25,004 nucleotides of DNA from a virus: the IMG/VR virus record IMGVR_UViG_3300049846_000961, positions 1-25,004 of that record; one strand, given 5' to 3'. This document shows positions 7,178 through 12,647 of this stretch, piece after piece. Positions within the stretch are counted from its first letter, which is position 1; each line of letters begins with the position of its first letter. The translations under genes and the position numbers were made by a program. Below the pieces are notes generated by a model. It was given only the letters and a program-made list of their open reading frames with translations, ran no database searches and was not told the origin of the DNA.

Positions 7178-7516
7178 TTATTGTGACACTTCTACATCTG
7201 TCACATCACTGATACGATGTGCAAGAAGTTCCACCTGATTGTAGATAGAAACCGTTGCAGCATAAAGTTTATCAAACAGACCAGTGCGGTTGTTGATAAA
7301 CAGAACTGCACGATTGATATAATTCACCAGCAGTTCTTTACCACCGTTGTTATACCATTGTGCAGTCTTAGTGTATAAGAACTGCAGCACACCCACAGTG
7401 ATACCCAGAAGCGTCGCAGAGAGCATCACAAACTGTTGCAGGTGTTTCTTATAGTCAACACTGCTAATCATCTCCAGAAGAGCATCAGCAGGAGGGAAAC
7501 CGATTGTGTTGTTCAT
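7178..7516 (-). CDS. Membrane-associated hypothetical protein, 112 aa
   Basis: ATG 7516 gives MNNTIGFPPADALLEMISSV. An in-frame start 13 codons upstream would lie in the promoter leader, so I reject it. A hydrophobic helix lies at about residues 31-48 (FVMLSATLLGITVGVLQF), followed by YTKTAQWYNNGGKELLVNYI and a long helical tail. Probably a single-span inner-membrane protein with a cytoplasmic C-terminus. The last codons form part of a hairpin (7182-7205). It is a one-gene unit with its own promoter at 7561-7589. Confidence 0.75.
   Translation of the reverse strand: MNNTIGFPPADALLEMISSVDYKKHLQQFVMLSATLLGITVGVLQFLYTKTAQWYNNGGKELLVNYINRAVLFINNRTGLFDKLYAATVSIYNQVELLAHRISDVTDVEVSQ
7182..7205 (-). 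repeat. Hairpin TGTGACA/TGTCACA with conserved 10-base loop
   Basis: Minus strand: TGTGACA, loop GATGTAGAAG, TGTCACA. It overlaps the last codons of the 112-aa gene. The same stem and loop recur at 7602-7623, and a variant with loop GATGTGAAAG at 20333-20360. There is no T-run, so it is not a classical terminator. Confidence 0.7.
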
Positions 7517-7560
7517 TGGAAGAATGTGTGGTGAGTTTGTGTAGAGGTGTCTCAACCACC

Positions 7561-7589
7561 CTTATACTATTGCACACATCGAGGCACAA
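7561..7589 (-). promoter_or_regulatory. Promoter for 112-aa membrane protein gene
   Basis: TTGTGC (7589-7584), 17-base spacer, TATAAG (7566-7561). The untranslated leader to ATG 7516 is about 40 bases. It sits directly downstream of the 7602-7623 hairpin. Confidence 0.5.
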
Positions 7590-7601
7590 TGGTATTTTAT
7601 A

Positions 7602-7623
7602 GTGACACTTCTACATCTGTCAC
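7602..7623 (-). repeat. Hairpin GTGACA/TGTCAC with conserved loop
   Basis: Second copy of the stem-loop seen at 7182-7205, with identical loop GATGTAGAAG. It lies between the 57-aa gene (stop at 7666) and the promoter at 7561-7589, so it marks an operon boundary. Confidence 0.7.
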
Positions 7624-7665
7624 ACATTCTTTATAACAACTCACAACACGTTCGTTATACCTAAC

Positions 7666-7839
7666 TCACCAACGGTCAGGACAACTTAGATCTTCCACGT
7701 ATGCTCTACACTTTTCTGCAGGTTCCAGTTTGAATAACTTTTCCCAGTCAAGTTGATGCGGATCGAAATCACCTAGAACATCCAATTCAAGAGTGATCCT
7801 ATAACGCTGCTTCTGCGCTTGTTGATATGCAACTGACAT
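7666..7839 (-). CDS. Conserved small early protein, 57 aa
   Basis: ATG 7839 gives MSVAYQQAQKQRYRITLELD, then FDPHQLDWEKLF and a C-terminus AYVEDLSCPDRW. The FDPH.(I/L)DW and VEDLS.PDRW blocks are familiar to me from small cyanophage and cyanobacterial proteins of unknown function. GGAG lies about 8 bases before ATG. A consensus promoter at 7867-7895 reads straight into it, so the longer frame reaching 8064 is rejected. Confidence 0.8.
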   Translation of the reverse strand: MSVAYQQAQKQRYRITLELDVLGDFDPHQLDWEKLFKLEPAEKCRAYVEDLSCPDRW

Positions 7840-7866
7840 AAGTACGCTCCGTTGGTGTATGTGAAC

Positions 7867-7895
7867 ACTATAAGATGCCTGGGAGAACTTGTCAA
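7867..7895 (-). promoter_or_regulatory. Consensus sigma70 promoter for 57-aa gene
   Basis: TTGACA (7895-7890), spacer of exactly 17 bases, TATAGT (7872-7867), about 28 bases ahead of ATG 7839. One of the best early promoters in the window. It is divergent to the plus-strand promoter at 7966-7994. Confidence 0.85.
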
Positions 7896-7965
7896 GTCCT
7901 GGTGGATATTTATTCGGGGTCTGTGTATTTTTTGCGGGGATTGTGGGGATTTTGTGACCCGGGAG

Positions 7966-7994
7966 TTGACAAATTGCGTTCGTTAGTGTATGCT
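7966..7994 (+). promoter_or_regulatory. Plus-strand sigma70-type promoter with no gene behind it
   Basis: TTGACA (7966-7971), 17-base spacer, TATGCT (7989-7994) on the plus strand. No open frame longer than a few codons follows before 8222, so any transcript would be noncoding. It would be antisense to the 8223-8567 gene if it ran on. Confidence 0.55.
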
Positions 7995-8196
7995 CTGTAA
8001 GATCACAAGACTCTGGAAGGTTTATAAGGTAATAGAGAGGATTAAAGCACTTAATTCTCAACAATAAACACTATTGATTCTCAATAAACATACACTTATT
8101 GAGAATGATTTAAACAACGCATATACATTTAAAAACACATTTAATCAATAAAAAAACGTTTTTTAACGTTATTTTGACCATAAAAACAATAAAAAA
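7995..8196. other. AT-rich noncoding region with short repeats
   Basis: No gene on either strand. It contains repeated TTCTCAA(CA)ATAA words near 8053-8090, an 11-bp inverted repeat at 8077-8106, a 14-base palindrome AAAAAACGTTTTTT at 8151-8164 and a second AACGTT close by. The composition and half-sites could suit a regulatory site, a small RNA or a replication origin; none is proven. Confidence 0.5.
8077..8106. repeat. 11-bp perfect inverted repeat
   Basis: ATTCTCAATAA (8077-8087), 8-base loop, TTATTGAGAAT (8096-8106). The left arm also overlaps a smaller dyad TATTGA-TTC-TCAATA (8073-8087), so two alternative hairpins compete. Confidence 0.75.
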
Positions 8197-8216
8197 GAGA
8201 GGAAATAACTCCTCTC
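8190..8216 (-). terminator. Intrinsic terminator after the 8223-8567 gene
   Basis: Minus strand: GAGAGGA, 6-base loop GTTATT, TCCTCTC, then TTTTTTATTG. It begins 7 bases after the stop codon of the 114-aa gene and closes the operon that starts at 9465. Confidence 0.9.
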
Positions 8217-8222
8217 TGTGTA

Positions 8223-8567
8223 TCATTGAATTGCATAACTTTCAAACAAAATACTAATCTCATCTCTGCAAATATAATCACTAATCACCTTATCAATTCT
8301 CAACTGATTTAGATAATCAAAGAACCTTACATATGTTTCTTCTACACAATACAATCCTTTCACTGGTCGATGTAATTGAATACCAAGAAAAGAGCAAATA
8401 GATCTAATAGTAGAAACAGAGAAAAGATTACAAGAACTCACCATACTATGATCTTCATACCTTAACTTCAGTGCTTTGATTGGAATCAATTTGTGTTCAT
8501 CAATCTCAATACTATCAGGAAGATTGTTGTAACCGAAGAATGAAGAATCAAAGATGGAAGTGTTCAT
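8223..8567 (-). CDS. Hypothetical protein, 114 aa
   Basis: Product begins MNTSIFDSSFFGYNNLPDSI. It has SSCNLFSVSTIRSICSFLGI near residues 44-63 and ends DEISILFESYAIQ. No membrane span and no motif I recognise; codon use is more AT-rich than its neighbours. It is the last gene of the 9465-8223 operon, just before a strong terminator. The middle could be a helical DNA-binding region, but that is speculation. Confidence 0.7.
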   Translation of the reverse strand: MNTSIFDSSFFGYNNLPDSIEIDEHKLIPIKALKLRYEDHSMVSSCNLFSVSTIRSICSFLGIQLHRPVKGLYCVEETYVRFFDYLNQLRIDKVISDYICRDEISILFESYAIQ

Positions 8568-8585
8568 TTTGTCGAAGACAGAGCG

Positions 8586-8714
8586 TTAGCGTGATGACTG
8601 AATAGCGAACGATTCAATGGTGTTTACTGTACGATTTCCAAGATTTGCTATACCTTGAAACCCAACAGTAGAAAGAACAATACCAGTGATGATTCCAATG
8701 ATAAAGTTGTTCAT
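8586..8714 (-). CDS. Tiny membrane-anchored protein, 42 aa
   Basis: ATG 8714 overlaps the previous stop as ATGA. Product MNNFIIGIITGIVLSTVGFQ then GIANLGNRTVNTIESFAIQS. Residues 4-24 form one hydrophobic helix with small residues. Similar MNRFI.G...G...CTVG.QG.A proteins occur in cyanophages and cyanobacteria (from memory), with no known function. Confidence 0.75.
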   Translation of the reverse strand: MNNFIIGIITGIVLSTVGFQGIANLGNRTVNTIESFAIQSSR

Positions 8715-8977
8715 TGATAAACTTTCATACCTTTACGCATACGAATTGCATCATCAATCACCTCACCAATCTGTTCGTAAATGTAGTCAGAACCTCCTGC
8801 ATCAGCGAGCACATCATCTGTGAGTTCTTTAGAGAAACGCACTTCATCGCAGTTTTCACCAACGATCTCAAATACATCATCTTGAGTGAACACGAACGCA
8901 GCACAAACTGCGTCCTCACCTTGACGCTCAATCAGTTGGTTGATTGAATCACGAAGTTCGGAAAGTGTGCGGTACAT
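8711..8977 (-). CDS. Conserved cyanophage-type early protein, 88 aa
   Basis: Product MYRTLSELRDSINQLIERQG, then EDAVCAAFVFTQDDVFEIVG and a helical acidic C-terminus (GSDYIYEQIGEVIDDAIRMR). The M.RTL..LRD.IN.LI...GE.A.CAAF.FT.(D/N)DV pattern is one I associate with small cyanomyovirus proteins of unknown role. It is soluble, acidic, and followed by an ATGA-coupled membrane-protein gene. Confidence 0.85.
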   Translation of the reverse strand: MYRTLSELRDSINQLIERQGEDAVCAAFVFTQDDVFEIVGENCDEVRFSKELTDDVLADAGGSDYIYEQIGEVIDDAIRMRKGMKVYQ

Positions 8978-8983
8978 AATAAC

Positions 8984-9112
8984 TCAAACAAGATTTGCAG
9001 GTGAACCACAAGAACGATAGAAATCTACCATTCTTTTTGCCTCTTCAAGTGTAGAGAAACTTTGTGTTCTCCACTGTTGCTGATACGGTGTGAAGTAACG
9101 AATCGTGAACAT
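8984..9112 (-). CDS. Small hypothetical protein, 42 aa
   Basis: ATG 9112, TGA 8986-8984, 6 bases before the next start. Product MFTIRYFTPYQQQWRTQSFS, then TLEEAKRMVDFYRSCGSPAN. The pattern of a short beta hairpin followed by a helix (F.TLEEA..MV.FY) recurs in small phage proteins. AAGGA lies near 9117. Second gene of the 9465 operon. Confidence 0.7.
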   Translation of the reverse strand: MFTIRYFTPYQQQWRTQSFSTLEEAKRMVDFYRSCGSPANLV

Positions 9113-9150
9113 TGAAGGAATGAAGAGTGAGGATTACTTAAGAGTTGTAC

Positions 9151-9465
9151 TCAGTTCAGACGCATACCAGAGAAGAAAGGAAGTGGTGCTCCTTGATAGT
9201 TAATAAACCATTCAAAGTTCTTCTGGAAAATATATTCATCACCTACACCGTGTGCTTGAAGAAGTGCATTAAGACGCGACTTTGTGGTGTTAGATTGCCA
9301 ACCACCATCAAACAGTTGCATCCAAGTGTCACCAATCTTTGCGATCAGATTGTTGTGCAAATAGACTTCAGATACACCGTCATTGTTAATTACTTCGGTG
9401 TTTGTTGATTTCCAATCACGCTCTTGAATGATTGCTTCATTCATCTGGAGTTCGATCTTTCGCAT
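9151..9465 (-). CDS. Hypothetical early protein, 104 aa
   Basis: ATG 9465 is the first codon after the repeated promoter/leader cassette (CACCAATG), which fixes the start. Product MRKIELQMNEAIIQERDWKS, then VYLHNNLIAKIGDTWMQLFD, GGWQSNTTKSRLNALL and FEWFINYQG. The middle part (LH...IA.I....M.L..GGWQS.TT..RLNA.L) is a pattern I have seen in phage and plasmid proteins that may bind nucleic acid; no firm family name. Confidence 0.8.
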   Translation of the reverse strand: MRKIELQMNEAIIQERDWKSTNTEVINNDGVSEVYLHNNLIAKIGDTWMQLFDGGWQSNTTKSRLNALLQAHGVGDEYIFQKNFEWFINYQGAPLPFFSGMRLN

Positions 9466-9502
9466 TGGTGAAATCCCTTGAACTTCTTAAGAATACAGGA
9501 TC
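9463..9502 (-). promoter_or_regulatory. Repeated promoter/leader cassette, copy 1
   Basis: Minus strand: TGTATTCTTAAGAAG, then TTCAAGGGATTTCACCAATG. The -10 TATTCT is 9495-9490 and overlaps the dyad TTCTTAAGAA (9493-9484). AAGGGA about 9 bases before ATG can serve as ribosome site. There is no recognisable -35, so an activator may be needed. Other copies start at 10235, 11350, 12546 and 13089. Confidence 0.75.
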
Positions 9503-9523
9503 TTGAGTGCTGTGGTGAAAACA

Positions 9524-9547
9524 GTGGACAGTGTTTGAACCGTCCAC
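9524..9547 (-). repeat. Intergenic hairpin GTGGAC/GTCCAC
   Basis: Minus strand GTGGACGG and TGTCCAC arms around a short loop (8 pairs with one wobble). It lies between the stop of the 45-aa gene and cassette copy 1. No T-run follows. Confidence 0.6.
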
Positions 9548-9559
9548 ATTCTTTACATT

Positions 9560-9697
9560 TTAGAGAAACACATCCTCACTTTCAACCTCACAAAACTCCA
9601 TTAGAAAATAATCTAAAGAAACATCCAATTCCTCAGCATTGTTACAACACTGAACATAAAGATCAGTTGGAAGAATAAAATAATCAGTTTCAATCAT
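9560..9697 (-). CDS. Small acidic hypothetical protein, 45 aa
   Basis: ATG 9697 lies within the last codons of the upstream gene, which shares 8 bases (ATGATTGA). Product MIETDYFILPTDLYVQCCNN, then AEELDVSLDYFLMEFCEVES. Acidic and soluble, with a YF.L.......C pattern and no known motif. Last gene of the 10237 operon, followed by the 9524-9547 hairpin. Confidence 0.65.
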   Translation of the reverse strand: MIETDYFILPTDLYVQCCNNAEELDVSLDYFLMEFCEVESEDVFL

Positions 9698-9839
9698 TGT
9701 CGATTTCTCCACCTTTCAATTCAATGTTATCTAATACTGTGATGATTTGTTGTGTGGGAGTAAGATAATCAATTTGCACAATGTTTGGTGCAATTTGAGT
9801 TGAACCAACAATCGTTGAAGCAAGCAGAAGTTCAATCAT
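9690..9839 (-). CDS. Small protein with hydrophobic N-terminus, 49 aa
   Basis: I choose ATG 9839 (MIELLLASTIVGSTQIAPNI) over an upstream in-frame start, as the shorter form keeps a compact hydrophobic N-terminus. It continues VQIDYLTPTQQIITVLDNIE. Cyanophages carry similar MIELL...A...P..V.IDY.(T)P proteins (from memory), unknown in function. The first 12-15 residues could be a short membrane anchor. Confidence 0.65.
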   Translation of the reverse strand: MIELLLASTIVGSTQIAPNIVQIDYLTPTQQIITVLDNIELKGGEIDND

Positions 9840-9910
9840 TTCAGTGGTGAAAGTAATAACGAAGAAGAACAGATGCAAACAATGAAAAACTCAACATTGA
9901 TTTCTTTAGA

Positions 9911-10237
9911 TCACCTCAACGCAAATACTTCAGTTTCAGAAACACTACCTTCTGGGAGTTTTGTAGTTTCAGCACAGAAAACTGCATCAGCAAAAGTGTT
10001 AAACTTACCAAAGTTCATTTGATTACCGTGCCAGCAACCTTTGTATTCATAAATCATTGCTTGCACAGAAAACTCATCACCTTTTGTTTCCTGATTCACA
10101 GAATGACGAATCTCAATGTTGTTTCCTTCCTGAGAATACATATCGAAACTGTTACTCTTAAAACGACGATTCCAAGTAGGAAAACCTACCGAAGCATCAA
10201 TGTTTTCAGCAAACAGATTTGCGAAGTGAGCAGTCAT
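9911..10237 (-). CDS. Hypothetical early protein, 108 aa
   Basis: Begins directly after cassette copy 2 (CACCAATG). Product MTAHFANLFAENIDASVGFP, a polar middle with NNIEIRHSVNQETKGDEFSV, then MIYEYKGCWHGNQMNFGKFN and TFADAVFCAETTKLPEGS. Looks like a small alpha/beta soluble protein of the 'F.TFA.AV' type often seen in cyanophage early genes. Function unknown. First gene of a three-gene operon. Confidence 0.8.
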   Translation of the reverse strand: MTAHFANLFAENIDASVGFPTWNRRFKSNSFDMYSQEGNNIEIRHSVNQETKGDEFSVQAMIYEYKGCWHGNQMNFGKFNTFADAVFCAETTKLPEGSVSETEVFALR

Positions 10238-10313
10238 TGGTGAAATCCCTTGAACTTCTTAAGAATACACGATTTTGGACGCTGGAGAGATTTATTGTGC
10301 CACCTTGTGAACT
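10235..10313 (-). promoter_or_regulatory. Repeated promoter/leader cassette, copy 2
   Basis: Identical to copy 1 through the core: TATTCT at 10267-10262, dyad TTCTTAAGAA, AAGGGATTTCACCAATG. Upstream the minus strand carries GTGGCACAATAAAT and CAGCGTCC, the same blocks as copy 3. A weak hairpin (GACAGTT with GTGGCAC-like words) lies at the upstream end, after the stop at 10325. Confidence 0.75.
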
Positions 10314-10324
10314 GTCATATGATA

Positions 10325-10477
10325 TTAGTTTCGACGCTGCAATTCTTTGATAAGTTGATTCAAATACTCATCTGCTTCTGGTGTCTTTAACAGTGCTGTA
10401 TCTGCAATCTCAAAAGATAAATCAGAATCAGCAAGTTCAGTGAGTTCTTGTTGTGAATAGAAACCATAATCAGTCAT
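10325..10477 (-). CDS. Small acidic hypothetical protein, 50 aa
   Basis: ATG 10477 is preceded by a strong GGAGG within the last codons of the upstream gene. Product MTDYGFYSQQELTELADSDL, then SFEIADTALLKTPEADEYLN and a helical end. All-helical, acidic, soluble; no motif recognised. Last gene of the 11352 operon. Confidence 0.7.
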   Translation of the reverse strand: MTDYGFYSQQELTELADSDLSFEIADTALLKTPEADEYLNQLIKELQRRN

Positions 10478-10479
10478 AA

Positions 10480-10734
10480 TCAACCTCCACCATACACATA
10501 AGAAACAACACCAGCAGGATGATTCACACCTTCGATAACTTTAACTGATGCAGAATCAAACTCTTCTTGACGACGTTCTTTCAAATAATCAGAATCATCA
10601 GGATGACCAAACTCCTCCATAAAGATTTGATTACACTGTTCTTTAGATTCGGCAGCGATTACACACATTCCATCAGTGTAATCATACAGCACTTCATTGA
10701 GAATGTAGAGGTTCATTGTTTCAGTTGCGTTCAT
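10480..10734 (-). CDS. Conserved-looking early protein, 84 aa
   Basis: Three starts are possible. I prefer ATG 10734 because GGAG lies 10 bases upstream; ATG 10722 (MNLYILNEV) is the alternative. The product has MNLYILNEVLYDYTDGMCVI, then AAESKEQCNQIFMEEFG and VKVIEGVNHPAGVVSYVYGG. The layout 'L..DYTDGM.V..A.S.E.C' followed by a 'VSYVYGGG' end is familiar from cyanophage early genes (unknown function). It overlaps the upstream gene by 14 bases. Confidence 0.75.
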   Translation of the reverse strand: MNATETMNLYILNEVLYDYTDGMCVIAAESKEQCNQIFMEEFGHPDDSDYLKERRQEEFDSASVKVIEGVNHPAGVVSYVYGGG

Positions 10735-10924
10735 AAACAAGATTCTCCAATTCGATTAGAAGTTCGGGCGTGAAGTTTTCTACAATGGGGACTGGTTCTT
10801 CATCCTCATTGCAATCATAATACAATTCACATTCGTACTGATAAGCAAGGTCATCATCCAACAACATTAGATTCTCAAGTTGTTGTTCAATGCTGCGAAT
10901 CAGTTTTTCTTGAGTTTCAGTCAC
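10721..10924 (-). CDS. Acidic helical early protein, 67 aa
   Basis: ATG 10924 overlaps the previous stop as ATGA. Product MTETQEKLIRSIEQQLENLM, then YQYECELYYDCNEDEEPVPI and a helical end. Likely helical bundle or short coiled coil; strongly acidic. No known family function. Confidence 0.7.
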   Translation of the reverse strand: MTETQEKLIRSIEQQLENLMLLDDDLAYQYECELYYDCNEDEEPVPIVENFTPELLIELENLVYERN

Positions 10925-11109
10925 AGTTCAATGCTCCAATCAGAATCGTTGTTGAGATTAACCCAGAAAAAGTTCTTTCCATTCAGTGAACGTAAAAATA
11001 CACGATCACCTTTCTGTTGTTCAACAATACACTCCGATTCTGATTGCATCAAGTTACAGAATCGGTTCTTTGCTTTCTTACTCTTAGGAGAGACAAATGC
11101 AGTGTTCAT
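10921..11109 (-). CDS. Small early protein, 62 aa
   Basis: Product MNTAFVSPKSKKAKNRFCNL, then IVEQQKGDRVFLRSLNGKNF and FWVNLNNDSDWSIEL. The pattern KAKNRF.N.M.....C.VEQ...D..FL.S.NGK..FWV has a cyanophage early-gene flavour to me. Basic N-terminus, acidic C-terminus, beta-rich centre. It starts 3 bases after the upstream stop and overlaps the next gene as ATGA. Confidence 0.75.
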   Translation of the reverse strand: MNTAFVSPKSKKAKNRFCNLMQSESECIVEQQKGDRVFLRSLNGKNFFWVNLNNDSDWSIEL

Positions 11110-11112
11110 TGT

Positions 11113-11352
11113 TCAGAAGTGTGATTCGGACCAGTCAAGTTTGTCACTGTACTTTGCGATACCATCGTAACAACGACCTGCCATCAGATCGTCACCTTCA
11201 GCAACATAACCTTTGAGAAACTCAAAGCAATACTTGATACGCAATTCGGGAGCAACTGCATCAAGTTGTTGTTGCTTACGCTGCTGATAGTTTGCATTGT
11301 AAGCAAACATCTCACGATCTTCGATGCTGATGGGATGAAACTTGCGATCCAT
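11113..11352 (-). CDS. Hypothetical early protein, 79 aa
   Basis: Begins after cassette copy 3 (CACCCAATG). Product MDRKFHPISIEDREMFAYNA, then a Q/K-rich helix and YCFEFLKGYVAEGDDLMAGR. Probably all-helical and soluble. Heads a five-gene operon running to 10325. Function unknown. Confidence 0.75.
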   Translation of the reverse strand: MDRKFHPISIEDREMFAYNANYQQRKQQQLDAVAPELRIKYCFEFLKGYVAEGDDLMAGRCYDGIAKYSDKLDWSESHF

Positions 11353-11435
11353 TGGGTGAAATCCCTTGAACTTCTATAGAATACACGATTTTGGACGCTG
11401 TGCTCATTTACTGTGCCACTTATTCAACTGTCCAC
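11350..11435 (-). promoter_or_regulatory. Repeated promoter/leader cassette, copy 3
   Basis: -10 TATTCT at 11383-11378. The dyad here reads TTCTATAGAA instead of TTCTTAAGAA: two central bases differ, yet the palindrome is kept. AAGGGATTTCACCCAATG follows. Upstream: GTGGCACAGTAAATGAGCAC, CAGCGTCC, and an imperfect GTGGACA/GTGGCAC hairpin (11413-11435) that runs into the end of the preceding gene. Confidence 0.75.
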
Positions 11436-11681
11436 ATTTACTACACTTTCTAGCATTTCATTCACATAATCCTCATCATAGAACTGTGAAATCTCTTCGA
11501 TCAATTCATCTGGAGTTGAGCAACTTTCACGCAGATTCATTTCAATTTGTTCAGATACAAACTGAACCAAACTGTCTAAATCCATTCCATCAACCAACTG
11601 CTCAACATAGTTGGCAAGCAGTTTATCGTACTGATCTTGAGTAAGTTCCATTTTGTTTGTGAAGTTAGGAAGGGAAATCAT
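11424..11681 (-). CDS. Acidic early protein, 85 aa
   Basis: ATG 11681 overlaps the previous stop as ATGA; ATG 11651 (MELTQDQYDKLLANYVEQLV) is an alternative that gives a more typical beginning. The remainder is MDLDSLVQFVSEQIEMNL and a helical acidic end with a recurrent E-E/Y-D-E-D pattern. This all-helical small protein type (L...QYD.L...YV.....DMD.L.QFV) is common in cyanophage early regions; function unknown. Confidence 0.75.
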   Translation of the reverse strand: MISLPNFTNKMELTQDQYDKLLANYVEQLVDGMDLDSLVQFVSEQIEMNLRESCSTPDELIEEISQFYDEDYVNEMLESVVNVDS

Positions 11682-11911
11682 TTTTGAAAATAAAAACCTG
11701 CAGATTTGTTCATTGCAATCAATTTATCTTGAATCTCTTGCAACTCTGGTTCATAACAAATACCTTCAACGCTTTCTAGATTGTCAAAATCTACTTCTGC
11801 AGTTTCCTCCAGATAGAGTGTTCCACCTTCAAGAAGTGGAGTGTAATACATTGCACCTTCCGAATCAATAGAATAGGCGCAACCGTGACCTTCAGGAATG
11901 TAGAGAATCAT
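11678..11911 (-). CDS. Hypothetical early protein, 77 aa
   Basis: Product MILYIPEGHGCAYSIDSEGA, then MYYTPLLEGGTLYLEETAEV and a helical C-terminus ending FYFQK. The first half is beta-rich (Y.ID.EG.MYYTPL..GG), the second acidic and helical. It starts 3 bases after the upstream stop. Unknown function. Confidence 0.75.
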   Translation of the reverse strand: MILYIPEGHGCAYSIDSEGAMYYTPLLEGGTLYLEETAEVDFDNLESVEGICYEPELQEIQDKLIAMNKSAGFYFQK

Positions 11912-11914
11912 TGT

Positions 11915-12151
11915 TCAGTGAGTGTTAAGAACGTGAACGAAATCAAGACCGCAGACACACCAACCAGTGTAATCTGTCACCTCTTCGACTAATACTTGAG
12001 CGATGTTTTCATCATCATCGTCATCATCAACTTCAACCTCAAAGACATTACCAACAACAGAATCTATCACAGATTGTTGTTCATCAACACTGAAGTCTTG
12101 ATCATCAAAATCAAACGAAACTTCAGTAACTTGCAGTGTTAAAGTTCTCAT
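11915..12151 (-). CDS. Acidic early protein with poly-Asp run, 78 aa
   Basis: ATG 12151 shares one base with the previous stop (TGATG), so I choose it over an in-frame TTG just upstream. Product MRTLTLQVTEVSFDFDDQDF, then FEVEVDDDDDDENIAQVLVE and TDYTGWCVCGLDF. The six-Asp run is encoded by a GAT/GAC repeat that may vary in length between phages. The D..GW(C)V...DF end recurs in small cyanophage proteins. Function unknown. Confidence 0.75.
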   Translation of the reverse strand: MRTLTLQVTEVSFDFDDQDFSVDEQQSVIDSVVGNVFEVEVDDDDDDENIAQVLVEEVTDYTGWCVCGLDFVHVLNTH

Positions 12152-12297
12152 CAACCTTCGGAGGAATGGGTAAGCATATCACACAATTTGTTGTGAAGAG
12201 GTTCTAAATCAAACCCCCACACTTCTTTGACTTCATCCCAATCATCGTGAAAATCAATCAAGGTCAGAATGTTCTGAATGTCGTTAGGAGTAAGCAT
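12151..12297 (-). CDS. Small acidic hypothetical protein, 48 aa
   Basis: ATG 12297, TGA 12153-12151. Product MLTPNDIQNILTLIDFHDDW, then DEVKEVWGFDLEPLHNKLCD and an 8-residue tail. Helical and acidic. It starts 2 bases after the upstream stop and overlaps the next start (TGATG). No known family. Confidence 0.65.
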   Translation of the reverse strand: MLTPNDIQNILTLIDFHDDWDEVKEVWGFDLEPLHNKLCDMLTHSSEG

Positions 12298-12299
12298 AA

Positions 12300-12548
12300 T
12301 CAAACTGCACCTTGCATAAAGTTGTACTCTTGAACCAGATCAATGTTATCACCAGTGATCATATAATCAAGTGCGAGACGTTCATCAATCTCACGGATTG
12401 CATCTTTCTTGCTGATGCACTTGCGGGAGATTGTATCAACACCCTTCCAAGAAAGAATCTTGAGAGTGTGAGTGGAGCAATCTTCAATGGGATAGAATCC
12501 CACGAGCATTGTTCCATCCTTTGACTGAAGTGTGGGAAACTCGATCAT
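12300..12548 (-). CDS. Hypothetical early protein, 82 aa
   Basis: Start ATG 12548 follows cassette copy 4. A longer frame reaching 12632 would translate the promoter and hairpin and is rejected. Product MIEFPTLQSKDGTMLVGFYP, then TLKILSWKGVDTISRKCISK and LALDYMITGDNIDLVQEYN. Beta-rich beginning, helical end. Heads the five-gene 12548-11424 operon. Function unknown. Confidence 0.75.
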   Translation of the reverse strand: MIEFPTLQSKDGTMLVGFYPIEDCSTHTLKILSWKGVDTISRKCISKKDAIREIDERLALDYMITGDNIDLVQEYNFMQGAV

Positions 12549-12592
12549 TGGGTGCGATCCCTTGAACTTCTTAAGAATACACGATTTTGGGT
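12546..12592 (-). promoter_or_regulatory. Repeated promoter/leader cassette, copy 4
   Basis: -10 TATTCT at 12579-12574, dyad TTCTTAAGAA, then AAGGGATCGCACCCAATG (two leader bases differ from the other copies). The AAAATCGTG block just upstream is identical to copies 2 and 3. Confidence 0.75.
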
Positions 12593-12606
12593 CAGGAAAC
12601 CAGAGC

Positions 12607-12632
12607 GTGTGCCAGAAATCAAACTGGCACAC
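12607..12632 (-). repeat. Perfect 9-bp intergenic hairpin
   Basis: Minus strand GTGTGCCAG, 8-base loop, CTGGCACAC, between the 147-aa gene (stop at 12648) and cassette copy 4. No T-run follows, so it may end transcription weakly or protect RNA ends. Confidence 0.75.
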
Positions 12633-12647
12633 CTCTCTTAGTTTATA

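Noticed and set aside
7907-7914. AATAAATA late-promoter-like core
   Set aside because: It lies 68 bases upstream of the next ATG, not about 20 as in the other three, and within an early divergent promoter region; kept as chance unless start mapping shows use.
7840-8064. N-terminal extension of the 57-aa gene to 132 codons
   Set aside because: The extension would translate a consensus promoter and divergent regulatory DNA, and ATG 7839 has a GGAG site.
12549-12632. N-terminal extension of the 82-aa gene
   Set aside because: It runs through cassette copy 4 and the perfect hairpin.
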